Part shown: piece by piece, positions 1-7,842 of the stretch
Position numbering within the stretch: the stretch's first letter is position 1
Layout of the letters: the number at the start of each line of letters is the position of its first letter
NCBI GenBank assembly: GCA_900543605.1
Contig: UQSK01000045.1
Coordinates: 1-14,717 of the forward strand
Length of the DNA stretch: 14,717 nucleotides
Origin: an uncultured Collinsella sp.
GTDB lineage: Bacteria; Actinomycetota; Coriobacteriia; Coriobacteriales; Coriobacteriaceae
Reading direction: 5' to 3'
Notes under the pieces: model-generated
What the model was told of the DNA's origin: nothing
The model's input: only the letters and a program-made list of their open reading frames with translations
The model's database searches: none
Program-made: the position numbers and the translations under genes

Positions 1-43
1 TTACTACGCGTCTCGTGGGCTCGGAGATGTGTATAAGAGACAG
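1..43. other. Nextera i7 library adapter (not genomic)
   Basis: Bases 10-24 (GTCTCGTGGGCTCGG) and 25-43 (AGATGTGTATAAGAGACAG, the Tn5 mosaic end) are the Illumina Nextera read-2 adapter. Bases 2-9 (TACTACGC) sit where the i7 index lies and, from memory, match index N719 as written in the adapter; base 1 would be the end of the P7 primer. Genomic DNA begins at 44. A reading frame beginning inside the adapter gives the well-known artefact peptide MYKRQ fused to the first gene. Confidence 0.98.
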
Positions 44-562
44 TCGTTTGGCAGCGTGAAGGTACGAGTCTGCGAATACACCCTAAACGAGCAGGGCGAG
101 GAGATCCCGTTTGAGGCCGACGAGCACGGGGACTATCCCGACACCGAGGCCGGGGGCTCTGACATCAGCCGCATCGTGCGCGTGGAGAACGCCGGCGCGC
201 AGCCTGAGTACGTTCGCGCTCGTCTGCGCATGACGTCAGTGGCGCCCGACGGTACGAGTGCGGATGCCTCGGGCGACGTCGCCTTTCACGTGAACGCGGG
301 TGAGGGGTCCCCGTGGATCGATGGCGGCGATGGGTGGTACTACTACCGCGGATTGGCTGGACGCGGGGGCGTGCTCGATTCCGGCGCCATGACGGAGAGC
401 CTCATGGACTCGCTGCGCTTCGTGGGCGACTACCACGATGCCGCGCGCGACGGTTCGTTCAGGCTCGATATCGACGTCCAGGCCGTGCAGGCCAAAAACC
501 AGCAGGCAAACGATACCGTCCTCGATGTGCTCGACGTCGCGGGCTGGCCGGAGGCGAACTAG
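44..562 (+). CDS. TasA/camelysin-like secreted fibre subunit, 5' truncated
   Basis: This is the C-terminal 172 residues of a secreted protein resembling the TasA/CalY (camelysin, SipW-dependent) family of fibre-forming beta-sandwich proteins. The readable part starts at SFGSVKVRV, which lines up with GFGSVAPSV at residues 38-42 of the paralogue at 6018-6587, so only about 38 residues, mainly the signal peptide, are missing. Shared landmarks are a conserved strand (VRVENAGAQPEYVRARL here, VSVKNTGSAPAYLRVAV in the paralogue), the DGWYYY / DGFYYW motif, and the VQAVQ / TQAIQ strand before the C-terminus. Overall identity looks modest, so these are diverged paralogues rather than a recent duplication. 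The stop lies 3 nt before the giant adhesin gene, which suggests an operon. The truncation is caused by the adapter junction, not by mutation. The family call is by motif only; residues encoded before 44 are adapter and should be dropped. Confidence 0.75.
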   Translation, partial: SFGSVKVRVCEYTLNEQGEEIPFEADEHGDYPDTEAGGSDISRIVRVENAGAQPEYVRARLRMTSVAPDGTSADASGDVAFHVNAGEGSPWIDGGDGWYYYRGLAGRGGVLDSGAMTESLMDSLRFVGDYHDAARDGSFRLDIDVQAVQAKNQQANDTVLDVLDVAGWPEAN

Positions 563-565
563 CCC

Positions 566-3500
566 ATGGAGATTAAGAATATGAACCGAGGCGTGCTCGG
601 CAGGCTGGTTGTCGTGGCGACAATCGTCCTTTGCTGCGTTATGGTGTTGCCGGCGGCAGCGCATGCCGAGGATCAGACCGAATTCCATATCACAAACAGG
701 AACGACTTCCTGGCGTGCGTCGCGCTGTCGCGTCAACGCGACACGTCGCAGTGGCGCGTCTATCTCGATAACGATATCGTTCTTAACGATGATGATATGA
801 ACGCCATTGTTGAGGATACGGTCAAGCACCTCTCCTTTGGCAATAAGGAGCATCCCTTCAAGGGCGTTTTCGATGGTCAGAACCACACCGTGACGGGTCT
901 GAACTACGCCAACAATATGTTGGATCCCGAGCGCGATACGGGCTTCTTTGCCGAGACCGACGGCGCCACCATCAAGAACTTCCTTGTCGAGGACGCCAAC
1001 ATCTGGGCGGACTTCCGCGGCGGCATCATCGTGGGCAAGGCCGTCAACACCAGCTTCGAAAACGTCATGGTCATGGAGAGCACCCTGCACGTTACGTGCG
1101 CCAACAACATGCTCAACGTTATCACGAACGCCGGCTTCGAAGGCGGCATGATCGCAGGCGAGCTGGAGGGCTGCAATCTGTACAACTGCGAGGTGCGCGG
1201 CGGTCGAGCCGTCCATAACACCACTGCAGGTGTGCAGGCGATCGGTGGCGAGGGCCTGTACATGGCGGCATTTGCCGGCTACGTCAAGAACTCGACCATC
1301 GAGTACTGCCGCGTTACGCCCACGCGAAGCGAGGATGGCTCCTCGATGGACATGACCGACGTTACCAATAAGTACGATGTGGCCATCGGCGCCCTGGGCG
1401 GCAACAACGTGTACGCTTCGGGCTTCGTCGGTTGCATGGCGGAAGGCGCTAAAGTCATCGATTGCTTTTCAACGGCGAAATGCTATAGCTATGCTGCTTC
1501 TTACGTGGGCGTTGTCTCCGTAACGCGCGCTTGGACGGGCGGTCTTGCAGGCCGCATCTTGTCTAAGAGCGGTAATGAAATCACTCGCAGCCATTTCGCC
1601 GGCGATTTGAGCTCGCGTCAGTACAATCCCATCGCCGTGATCCCCATTATTCAAAACGACGTGAACTTGGGCGGTATTGCCGCGCGCGCCAACAAGGGCG
1701 ACGCCACGGTTACCGAGTGCTACTTTAAGCCGAGCGTGAGCCTGTCTGGCAATAGCCAGGGCAATCCTGCCAAAAAGAAGATCCCCTCGTTTGGCGGTGA
1801 CGGTACCACCAAGGGCGACGGCTACGGCCCGTGGGATGACGAGCGCTACACCACGCGCGAGCTGTGGGAAGAGCACGACTATGACTTTTGCGCCGGCACC
1901 AAGCGCTCGACTGATAACGACAAGGCTCTGGGTGGTCAGCACACCAATGAGTGGGCGATGGATTACAAGCTGAATATCCCCGTGCATGGCCAGAGCGTTA
2001 AGGCGACGATTGATTTTCCCGGTGCGGGCACGGCAACTGTTCTGGCAACCATGTTGGGCAAAGACCAGTCCACCAGCGATCCGTACACCTTTGCGGTGAG
2101 CGCCGTGCTAGCCGGAACGGCACAGGGCTTGGCCCAAGGCGATACGTCGGTAACGTTTAAGCAGGAGACCTCTGCAAAGCCTGAGGGGCTGAGCGAGGCG
2201 AACGACGGTTACCGCTTTATGGGTTGGTTCCGCGAACCCGATGTGCGTGTGAACCACATTGGCCAAGACAACAGCTGGTTTGACGGCAAGACCGATGGTG
2301 CTGCTGTGAGGGATGGCAAGCGCGTTCAGGACAACACGAAGCACGAGGCGACCTCTATCTACACTGCCGACAACGGCAAGGATCATGCCGAGAGTGAGGG
2401 CTTCAAGGGCAATGACCTCTTTATCGCTTCATACGAGGCGCAGGTGCTGCTCTATAACGTTAAGGGCGAGACGCTTGATTGGAAAGACGGCAAGGCACAC
2501 GATCCGTCCACGGACTGGTACCGCTATGGCGTCGGTTTGACGCCGGCTGCCCCCGCGGATCGCGGCGGCTTGCCGCCTACCGCGACGTTTATTGGATGGA
2601 CCACGCAGCCGAACGCCGATAAGAGCATGAATGGCGCCTATGCTGCCATTACCTCAGATCGGCTGGCTGATCTGAAAAACAAGGGAGCATTCTATCCCGT
2701 GGGCAGCGAGATTGCCGTGGTCGGCCCCACCGATTTCTATCCCGTGTACAGCGACTATGTTTCGAACATCATGACGGTGTTCGAAGGCAATGAGCAGGAT
2801 GAACTCGGTGATGTGACCCAGCGCGTTGGCGTGGGTAATACTCATGTGGACGTGCAGCCGGGCGAGAATGGAACGAGCTCCTATACCGTGCAGGTACGAG
2901 ATAAGGACAATAAGCCTCTGTCCGAGGACGGCAAGCTGCCCGATGACTATCGCTTCTTGGGTTGGTATGAAAACAAGGGGACCGAAGATGCCCCGCTAGA
3001 GGTGCGCGTAAGCCGCGACCCCAGCTATACACTCCCTGCCGATGTCGATCTAACCGTGCGACACACCTACATCGCCCGCTTTGAGTACCGAGTGGATTAT
3101 TACGTTCGGGCTTATACCAACCATGAGTTTACGGACAGCAAGCTACTTTGTTCCGTTTGGAATCGCTATCGAACGCCCTTTGAGGAAAACGTCGGTAGTA
3201 CCTTCGTGCGTGAAAACGTCGTCCACTGGGGTCCGGAGCATGTTGACCACGGTATAAAGGATAGGTATGACGAAACGTGTGGCACGCGCTTCACGGCGAA
3301 TACCCTTGTCGTGAGTCCCCTTAATGCGTACTCGCACAACGTTAAAAACGATACGGGAGCCGATACTCTGAAAAACCTCTATGCCGATACCGATTTTCCA
3401 GGCGCTGCAACGCTAAGCGATACTTGGACTTCGGCTTCGCTGAACGTAACGGTCAAACCGGTGAATGATCGCTATCGCCTGAATTTCTGGACGCTTGAGC

Positions 3501-6025
3501 GCGATGGTGAATATTGGACATATGTGAAAAATCCCATCGAGAGCATGGTGCGTACAGATAAGAAGTACTACGTTCGCGCGATGATTACCACGGACGTTAA
3601 TTTCTACAACAAGGGCGATAAGGTCGTGAGGACTGCCACGCGGCGCTATGAGAGTAACTTGCTGCAGGCCAAGGTGAACGGGGTTGATCCGACGTTCACG
3701 TATTACTACCCGCATGTTAATACGTCGGTTAAAGTGGCAGAAAAGCCAGAAGATGGTGAGAAGGGATCGTATGAGAGTCCCCTGACCCTCGAAGCTTCCC
3801 CGACCGATGCGGAGATGGCGGTGCCGGGCTATAAGTTCCTGGGCTGGATTTCGACCGCCGAGGTCCAGCAGGATTCTCCCGTCTGGAAATATATCTATGA
3901 TGTTGCCGGCGACCCCTATGTGACGAGTGATCCGGAGAAGGCGACGCCATACTTGGCGACACCTGACTCCAAGGTCACCCAGTGCCAGGATGCCTATCCG
4001 GTGTACGCGAAGTACGACGTCAACTACACCACCAACCTGTATCGCGCCGGTTTTAAGGGCACGGACAAGGTCAATGTGCCTAGGTACGACATCGATCCCG
4101 TTATCAACGCGGACACCGATCCTGCTACGGCAACGGTGACCCCTGACGTCACGACGCCGGTTTATAAAGCAGGCGGTGAGCTGTATAAGTTGCAGAAGGT
4201 TGAGATCGAGCTTCCGAATGGCGAAGTTCAAGAGCTCAAACCTAACGGCGATAACTCGTATTCCCATCAGGTGAAACCCGGCGGGGCCTATACATTTGTT
4301 GCGTACTATTCGCCGTTGGCGGTCGTGTATCATCTCAATGCCTCGAAAGTGGATGGCAAAGTTGCTCAGCAAGGCGATATGCTCGGCAACCTTGATGGCG
4401 GCATCCCGAAGCCTACTTATGACGTCCGCACTATCGATGCGGATACAGGTGCGTTCAACGTCTTCGTGGGCTGGACGGAAGCCCAGCCGGCACCTGGCAA
4501 GGGCTATGTCGCTTGGTCGGAGGGCATCCGTATGGTGAGTGCTTCTACCGTGGTCAAGGCCCCCATGGAGCTGTACCCGGTCTACCGTCCCAGCCTGGTT
4601 ACCGTTCAATCGAACATCGACTCAAATCTCGCGAATCCTGCTCTTGTCCGCGGTCTCGGCCGTACTGATTCCGGCGACCAGATTTCTCTTGAGGTCAAGG
4701 CTGTCAAGGAGGTTGTGGGCATTGACGGCACCAAGTACGACTTTGTCGGCTGGTCGCGCGACTACGAACCCGATGGCAAATACACCCTGTTGACCGATGA
4801 CGAGAAGTATCCCCTCGAGGGCAGCGAGCCCTTTGAGAGCGTGACCTACACCGCGGTGTACAAGATCGCGCCGTATAAGGTTCGCTATCACGGTGTCGAT
4901 GGGTCGGTCGTCTTTACGGCGACGGTCGACTCGGACGGCGAGCGCGCGACGGGCGCCGGCTTTGTCCATAACGTCGATGTTCCCAAGGTGGATGAGAGCG
5001 GCAACCCGGTCTATGACGACAACGGCAATCCCGAGATGGAGAAAAAGTCCGTGGCATACGACCCAGACGCCCACTCCAAGATCGTCGCGCTGCTCGATGA
5101 ACAGGCGGCCAGCGGTGACGTGCGCGAACTCTTCCTGGAGTGGCAATATGTGCCTGACGGTGGCGCTGCGAAGTCTTGGGATGAGTTTAAGGACGAGCCG
5201 GTCAAGGGAGACATGGACCTGTATCCCGTGACGTATCGAGTGGCCGCCAACGATACGTCCGATACCGAGAGACCCGTAGCCATGACAGCGCAGCTTAAGT
5301 GGCTGCTCGATCCCAACGCCGCCAACACAGTCGACAACAATGCCGACGAGGCGCCGTTTAAGGCCTGCTTCGCCGAGCCGTTTATGGGGACGCAGCTGAC
5401 TGTTACCGTTAAGCGGGCGAGCTACGGTCCTGATGCGTCCATGACGGAGGAACCCGTTAACGACCAGTATGTCTCGCTCTACAGCTTGGGCTCGGGTAAC
5501 GGTTCGTTCGACTTGGCCAACCGCCTGGAGTCCAAGAAGACGGGCGAAGGCAAGCAAGGCGACGGCAATGCCGTGTTCGACTTCGCCAAGACTCATGCGC
5601 TGACGATCGTCAAAAAGACCACCGATGCTAGCGCCATGGGACAAACGTTCCGCTTTAAGGTGGCACGCAAGGCGTCGGAGGATTCTCCTGCCGAGACGCG
5701 CATGGTCGAGGTGAAAGTTAGCGAGAGGCGCGACGAAGACGGCGAGACCTGGTATGTCGGCAGCGTGCAGTTCGCCGCGCCGACGGGCATCTATACCGTC
5801 GTGGAAGACACGGCTTGGGCATGGCGCTACCAGGGTGAGCTGAGCACGCCGGGCAAGGCGCCCGGTAAATCTGCCGAGCTAGTCATCTCGTCCGCCTCGA
5901 GCGCGGGCGACACCGTGGTGACGTGCGTCAACACGCGCGCGAAGGACAAGTGGGTCGATGGCGGCTCGCGTGCCAAGAATGTTTGGGAAAACGGCACGCT
6001 GAGGGGGGAGGACAAGGATGACTAA
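566..6025 (+). CDS. Giant secreted adhesin with beta-helix head, InlB-type GW repeats and Cna-B-like C-terminal domain
   Basis: A 1,819-residue secreted protein, probably an adhesin or matrix protein. A signal peptide occupies about residues 1-34 with likely cleavage at AHA|ED. Residues ~98-392 have FDGQNHTVTGL and repeated 'GLAGR / GGIIVGKA / AFAGYVKNS' turns, typical of GLUG/parallel beta-helix folds. About eight repeats of the Listeria-Bacteroides (Flg_new / InlB B-repeat) type follow, each with an aromatic-x-F-x-G-W core, near residues 549, 675, 795, 970, 1089, 1297, 1391 and 1525. Residues ~1676-1795 (LTIVKKTT, FRFKV, GIYTVVED, ending VTCVNT) look like a Cna-B/SpaA-type domain. The C-terminus (KWVDGGSRAKNVW then an acidic tail) has no LPXTG-like motif and no membrane segment, so it is not wall-anchored by itself. 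ATG 566 has GGAGG at 550-554, 11 nt upstream; ATG 581 has GGAG at 568-571, 9 nt upstream, and gives a tidier signal peptide, so the true start may be 581. The gene overlaps the next by 8 nt. Partner binding and target are unknown. Confidence 0.85.
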   Translation: MEIKNMNRGVLGRLVVVATIVLCCVMVLPAAAHAEDQTEFHITNRNDFLACVALSRQRDTSQWRVYLDNDIVLNDDDMNAIVEDTVKHLSFGNKEHPFKGVFDGQNHTVTGLNYANNMLDPERDTGFFAETDGATIKNFLVEDANIWADFRGGIIVGKAVNTSFENVMVMESTLHVTCANNMLNVITNAGFEGGMIAGELEGCNLYNCEVRGGRAVHNTTAGVQAIGGEGLYMAAFAGYVKNSTIEYCRVTPTRSEDGSSMDMTDVTNKYDVAIGALGGNNVYASGFVGCMAEGAKVIDCFSTAKCYSYAASYVGVVSVTRAWTGGLAGRILSKSGNEITRSHFAGDLSSRQYNPIAVIPIIQNDVNLGGIAARANKGDATVTECYFKPSVSLSGNSQGNPAKKKIPSFGGDGTTKGDGYGPWDDERYTTRELWEEHDYDFCAGTKRSTDNDKALGGQHTNEWAMDYKLNIPVHGQSVKATIDFPGAGTATVLATMLGKDQSTSDPYTFAVSAVLAGTAQGLAQGDTSVTFKQETSAKPEGLSEANDGYRFMGWFREPDVRVNHIGQDNSWFDGKTDGAAVRDGKRVQDNTKHEATSIYTADNGKDHAESEGFKGNDLFIASYEAQVLLYNVKGETLDWKDGKAHDPSTDWYRYGVGLTPAAPADRGGLPPTATFIGWTTQPNADKSMNGAYAAITSDRLADLKNKGAFYPVGSEIAVVGPTDFYPVYSDYVSNIMTVFEGNEQDELGDVTQRVGVGNTHVDVQPGENGTSSYTVQVRDKDNKPLSEDGKLPDDYRFLGWYENKGTEDAPLEVRVSRDPSYTLPADVDLTVRHTYIARFEYRVDYYVRAYTNHEFTDSKLLCSVWNRYRTPFEENVGSTFVRENVVHWGPEHVDHGIKDRYDETCGTRFTANTLVVSPLNAYSHNVKNDTGADTLKNLYADTDFPGAATLSDTWTSASLNVTVKPVNDRYRLNFWTLERDGEYWTYVKNPIESMVRTDKKYYVRAMITTDVNFYNKGDKVVRTATRRYESNLLQAKVNGVDPTFTYYYPHVNTSVKVAEKPEDGEKGSYESPLTLEASPTDAEMAVPGYKFLGWISTAEVQQDSPVWKYIYDVAGDPYVTSDPEKATPYLATPDSKVTQCQDAYPVYAKYDVNYTTNLYRAGFKGTDKVNVPRYDIDPVINADTDPATATVTPDVTTPVYKAGGELYKLQKVEIELPNGEVQELKPNGDNSYSHQVKPGGAYTFVAYYSPLAVVYHLNASKVDGKVAQQGDMLGNLDGGIPKPTYDVRTIDADTGAFNVFVGWTEAQPAPGKGYVAWSEGIRMVSASTVVKAPMELYPVYRPSLVTVQSNIDSNLANPALVRGLGRTDSGDQISLEVKAVKEVVGIDGTKYDFVGWSRDYEPDGKYTLLTDDEKYPLEGSEPFESVTYTAVYKIAPYKVRYHGVDGSVVFTATVDSDGERATGAGFVHNVDVPKVDESGNPVYDDNGNPEMEKKSVAYDPDAHSKIVALLDEQAASGDVRELFLEWQYVPDGGAAKSWDEFKDEPVKGDMDLYPVTYRVAANDTSDTERPVAMTAQLKWLLDPNAANTVDNNADEAPFKACFAEPFMGTQLTVTVKRASYGPDASMTEEPVNDQYVSLYSLGSGNGSFDLANRLESKKTGEGKQGDGNAVFDFAKTHALTIVKKTTDASAMGQTFRFKVARKASEDSPAETRMVEVKVSERRDEDGETWYVGSVQFAAPTGIYTVVEDTAWAWRYQGELSTPGKAPGKSAELVISSASSAGDTVVTCVNTRAKDKWVDGGSRAKNVWENGTLRGEDKDD

Positions 6026-6587
6026 GCGCAAGCGGATCGTCGCCCTCCTTGCCGGCGTCCTCCTTTTGGCCGGCGTCGTCGGCACCTTTGCGTGGCTTTC
6101 GGTTACGGGCGTGCTGGTCAACGAGTTTGGCTTTGGCTCGGTGGCGCCTTCGGTGGACGAGACGCTCAAGGACAACGTGAAAAGGGATGTCTCGGTAAAA
6201 AACACGGGCTCGGCACCGGCATACCTGCGTGTCGCGGTGGATATCTACTGGCAGGATAAGGATGGCGCGCGCCTGTGGGATGAGCCGGTTGCCGGCACCG
6301 ACTACACCATTGAGTGGGGCGATAAAGGCGATGCCGCCGCCACTAACAGCCCTTCGTCTTGGGTTCTTGCGAGCGACGGGTTCTACTACTGGACGTCTTC
6401 TGTTAAGCCGCTCGACAAGACGGGCGTGCTCATCAAGAGCGTGTCCGAGAAGAAGGCAGACGGTAAAAACCTAGTCGTCGACATTTCGACCCAGGCGATT
6501 CAGTCCACGCCCGACGATGCGGTCACCGAGGCATGGAACTGTACGGTCAAGAATGGCGTGCTGGTGCCGCCGCACGGGGGTGCGTAA
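6018..6587 (+). CDS. TasA/camelysin-like fibre subunit with SipW-type signal peptide
   Basis: A 189-residue secreted protein. The N-terminus has basic residues 3-6, a hydrophobic stretch at ~7-25 and then GTFAWLS (22-28) and NEFGFGSV. This is the layout of 'SipW-cognate' signal peptides (hydrophobic core, then G-T-x-A-x-F/W-S-D/x) that are cut by a dedicated archaeal-type signal peptidase. The mature part carries the family landmarks VSVKNTGSAPAYLRVAV, DGFYYW and STQAIQ, which suggest a TasA-like beta-sandwich able to polymerise into extracellular fibres. It is shorter than Bacillus TasA (about 260 residues) and close to camelysin (about 200). ATG 6018 overlaps the stop of the adhesin gene (ATGACTAA) and has a strong GGGGGGAGG Shine-Dalgarno at 6003-6011, so translation is probably coupled. 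It is a paralogue of the fragment at 44-562. Fibre formation is inferred; the family call rests on motifs. Confidence 0.8.
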   Translation: MTKRKRIVALLAGVLLLAGVVGTFAWLSVTGVLVNEFGFGSVAPSVDETLKDNVKRDVSVKNTGSAPAYLRVAVDIYWQDKDGARLWDEPVAGTDYTIEWGDKGDAAATNSPSSWVLASDGFYYWTSSVKPLDKTGVLIKSVSEKKADGKNLVVDISTQAIQSTPDDAVTEAWNCTVKNGVLVPPHGGA

Positions 6588-6589
6588 GC

Positions 6590-7288
6590 ATGGCGTTCCC
6601 GATTCGCAAAGGCGTTGCGCGCTCCGTGCGTTGCGTGGTCGCGGCCATTCTCTGCATGGTCGCGCTCGCCGTTCCTGCCCGCGCGTTTGCCGAGACTCCC
6701 GCGATTGCCTATGACGGAAATGCGCACCAGCTGACGGTATCGGGGGCGACGGGCTCCTCGGGGGAGCCCGATCTGTTTCCCGCCTTTAAAGATCTAATGC
6801 CCGGCGATGTGCGCGAGCAACAGATTGAGGTTCGTGCCATGGGCGTAAAGTCCCAGGTACGCGTGTTTGTGCGGGCCGTTGTCGATCACGAGACGGCACA
6901 CCTGCTGTCGCCCATTACCTTAACGGCGTCGGCTGGCGATGCGTCTGACGGTTGGCTCCAGACGGGAACGCCGGGCAGCGTGTTCGCCTATCCCACGCAG
7001 GTCGCCACGTTCACGAGCGATGGCAGCACGGTGCTCAATCTGCAGCTGAGTGTCCCGACGTCGGTGGGCAACGAGCTTGCCGACGCAAACAAGACCATTC
7101 GCTGGGAGATCACCGCCGAGGACGATGGCGAAACAATTCCTGCGCAGCCCGCTGGCTCCAAAAAGCCCAGCCTGTTTGGCCTGGCTGCGACGGGCGACAA
7201 CTCGCTCGCTCTGCTTTTGACGCTGCTAACGCTAGCGATTATCGCTTTCATGGCTGCGCTGATCTTGTCCCGAAGGAATAAACGCTAG
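6590..7288 (+). CDS. LAXTG sortase-anchored surface protein, probable fibre wall anchor
   Basis: A 232-residue protein with a signal peptide (about 1-34, cut near AFA|ET), a single extracellular domain, then LAATGD at 198-203, a hydrophobic segment at ~206-226 and a basic tail (SRRNKR). That is a complete cell-wall sorting signal. The LAxTG form is what class E sortases of high-GC actinobacteria recognise, so a class E-type enzyme encoded elsewhere is expected. The domain opens with DLFPAFKDLMPGD (61-73) followed by a strand pattern (QQIEVRA...VRVFVRA) like the 'PGD...VKNTG...YLRV' run of TasA-like proteins, so it may itself be a TasA-like fold serving as the fibre base. ATG 6590 is chosen: it lies 2 nt after the previous stop, follows a GGGGG run at 6576-6580, and starts a clean signal peptide. 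An in-frame ATG at 6533 would add 19 residues without signal character. Last gene of the operon. The anchor role is inferred from order and sorting signal. Confidence 0.8.
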   Translation: MAFPIRKGVARSVRCVVAAILCMVALAVPARAFAETPAIAYDGNAHQLTVSGATGSSGEPDLFPAFKDLMPGDVREQQIEVRAMGVKSQVRVFVRAVVDHETAHLLSPITLTASAGDASDGWLQTGTPGSVFAYPTQVATFTSDGSTVLNLQLSVPTSVGNELADANKTIRWEITAEDDGETIPAQPAGSKKPSLFGLAATGDNSLALLLTLLTLAIIAFMAALILSRRNKR

Positions 7289-7307
7289 GTCCATCTTCAA
7301 AATGTTT

Positions 7308-7435
7308 CGCCCGCCCGGCGGCGGAATATTAGGTTTCCTGCTCTACAGTCCTGCGCAAGACGAAGACCACATTAAGTGGCCTTCTTTGCGTGCGGAACTC
7401 GCGATGAACTTCGTGCCCCGCCGTCCGGGAGGACG
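7308..7435 (+). repeat. Long-hairpin element, copy A (forward)
   Basis: This stretch lines up with the reverse complement of 7843-7972 over about 130 nt. The best-kept blocks are ACAGTCCTGCGCAAGACG (7345-7362) and CGTGCGGAACTCGCGATGAA (7389-7408), identical in both copies. A terminator-like stem at 7362-7384 sits in the centre, and the ends (about 7308-7336 and 7411-7435) are an imperfect inverted repeat rich in CCCGG. It begins about 20 nt after the stop of the sortase-anchored gene and has the same orientation relative to that gene as copy A' has to the LtaS-like gene. It may be a dispersed palindromic, MITE-like element that doubles as a terminator; its origin is not known to me. Confidence 0.75.
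7362..7384 (+). terminator. Hairpin terminator of the fibre operon
   Basis: Arms GAAGACCAC (7362-7370) and GTGGCCTTC (7376-7384) enclose a 5-nt loop with one A-C mismatch and are followed by TTT. It lies 74 nt after the stop of the LAXTG gene, at the centre of hairpin element A. The short T run makes it a moderate intrinsic terminator. Confidence 0.55.
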
Positions 7436-7482
7436 CCTCTTTATTGATGGGGGGGCCTGATAGGTCGATGGTTCCGTACCCG

Positions 7483-7758
7483 GATGCGTCCAAAGTGGGA
7501 CGGGCTTTCCGGATGGGCAGGCTTTCGAAAAATGCGTCCCGGAATTTGCCTTTGGAATGGGACGTAGTTTCCCGTTGAGGTGCTTTGCGGAAAGTGCATC
7601 CCACTCTGGCCCCCAAAGTGGGACGCACTTTCCCAACGAGCCTCAACCGGAAAATACATCCTGGAATCCAGCTGAATAGTGGGACACACTTTCCCAATCG
7701 GGTCCCAAGCGGAAACTGCATCCCATTCCAGACAAGAATTCCGGGACACACTTTCCGC
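7483..7758. repeat. Tandem array of five palindromic units, 61-62 bp period
   Basis: Five diverged units each carry a right arm of the type GTGGGACGCACTTTCCC, with the GGGAC core starting at 7497, 7559, 7620, 7681 and 7743, a spacing of 62, 61, 61 and 62. Each is preceded by a complementary left arm of the type GGAAAGTGCATCCCAC. Unit 3 is best preserved: 7589-7605 pairs with 7617-7633 at 16 of 17 positions around an 11-nt loop, and outer arms GTTGAGG (7574-7580) and CCTCAAC (7641-7647) can extend the stem. Unit 1 has a displaced, weaker left arm; loops differ in every unit. The period is not a multiple of three, so it is unlikely to be coding. Function unknown: a REP-like cluster, structured RNA or protein-binding array are all possible. 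Confidence 0.8.
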
Positions 7759-7765
7759 AAACAAA

Positions 7766-7788
7766 GAAGGCCACATAACGTGGCCTTC
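7766..7788. terminator. Terminator-like hairpin between palindrome array and copy A'
   Basis: A perfect 9-bp stem, GAAGGCCAC (7766-7774) with GTGGCCTTC (7780-7788), encloses loop ATAAC. It shares its GGCCAC/GTGGCC core with the hairpins at 7362-7384 and 7894-7916. On the minus strand it is followed by TCTTTGTTTGC, which is mildly T-rich, and on the plus strand by AACTT, so termination would be better for minus-strand transcripts. It may be a back-up terminator for the LtaS-like gene or the remnant of a third element copy. Confidence 0.45.
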
Positions 7789-7842
7789 AACTTATATATG
7801 TTCGGCGATACACCCATGACAAGCCGTGCTCCAACAACAAGG

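Noticed and set aside
236..1216. Minus-strand open frame of 326 codons, and others antisense to the adhesin (3413-4609, 4622-5644)
   Set aside because: Low-complexity His/Val/Arg-rich translations opposite real genes, with no start signals; shadows only.
5930..6022. Sorting signal at the C-terminus of the giant adhesin
   Set aside because: No LPXTG or LAXTG motif, no hydrophobic segment and no basic tail are present; the C-terminus is acidic.
6533..6589. N-terminal extension of the LAXTG protein from ATG 6533
   Set aside because: It overlaps the upstream gene by 55 nt and puts 19 residues before a normal signal peptide; ATG 6590 fits better.
7483..7758. Possible CRISPR array, because the period of 61-62 bp is CRISPR-like
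   Set aside because: No block is repeated exactly between units, the conserved parts are two complementary arms rather than one direct repeat, and no cas genes are nearby.
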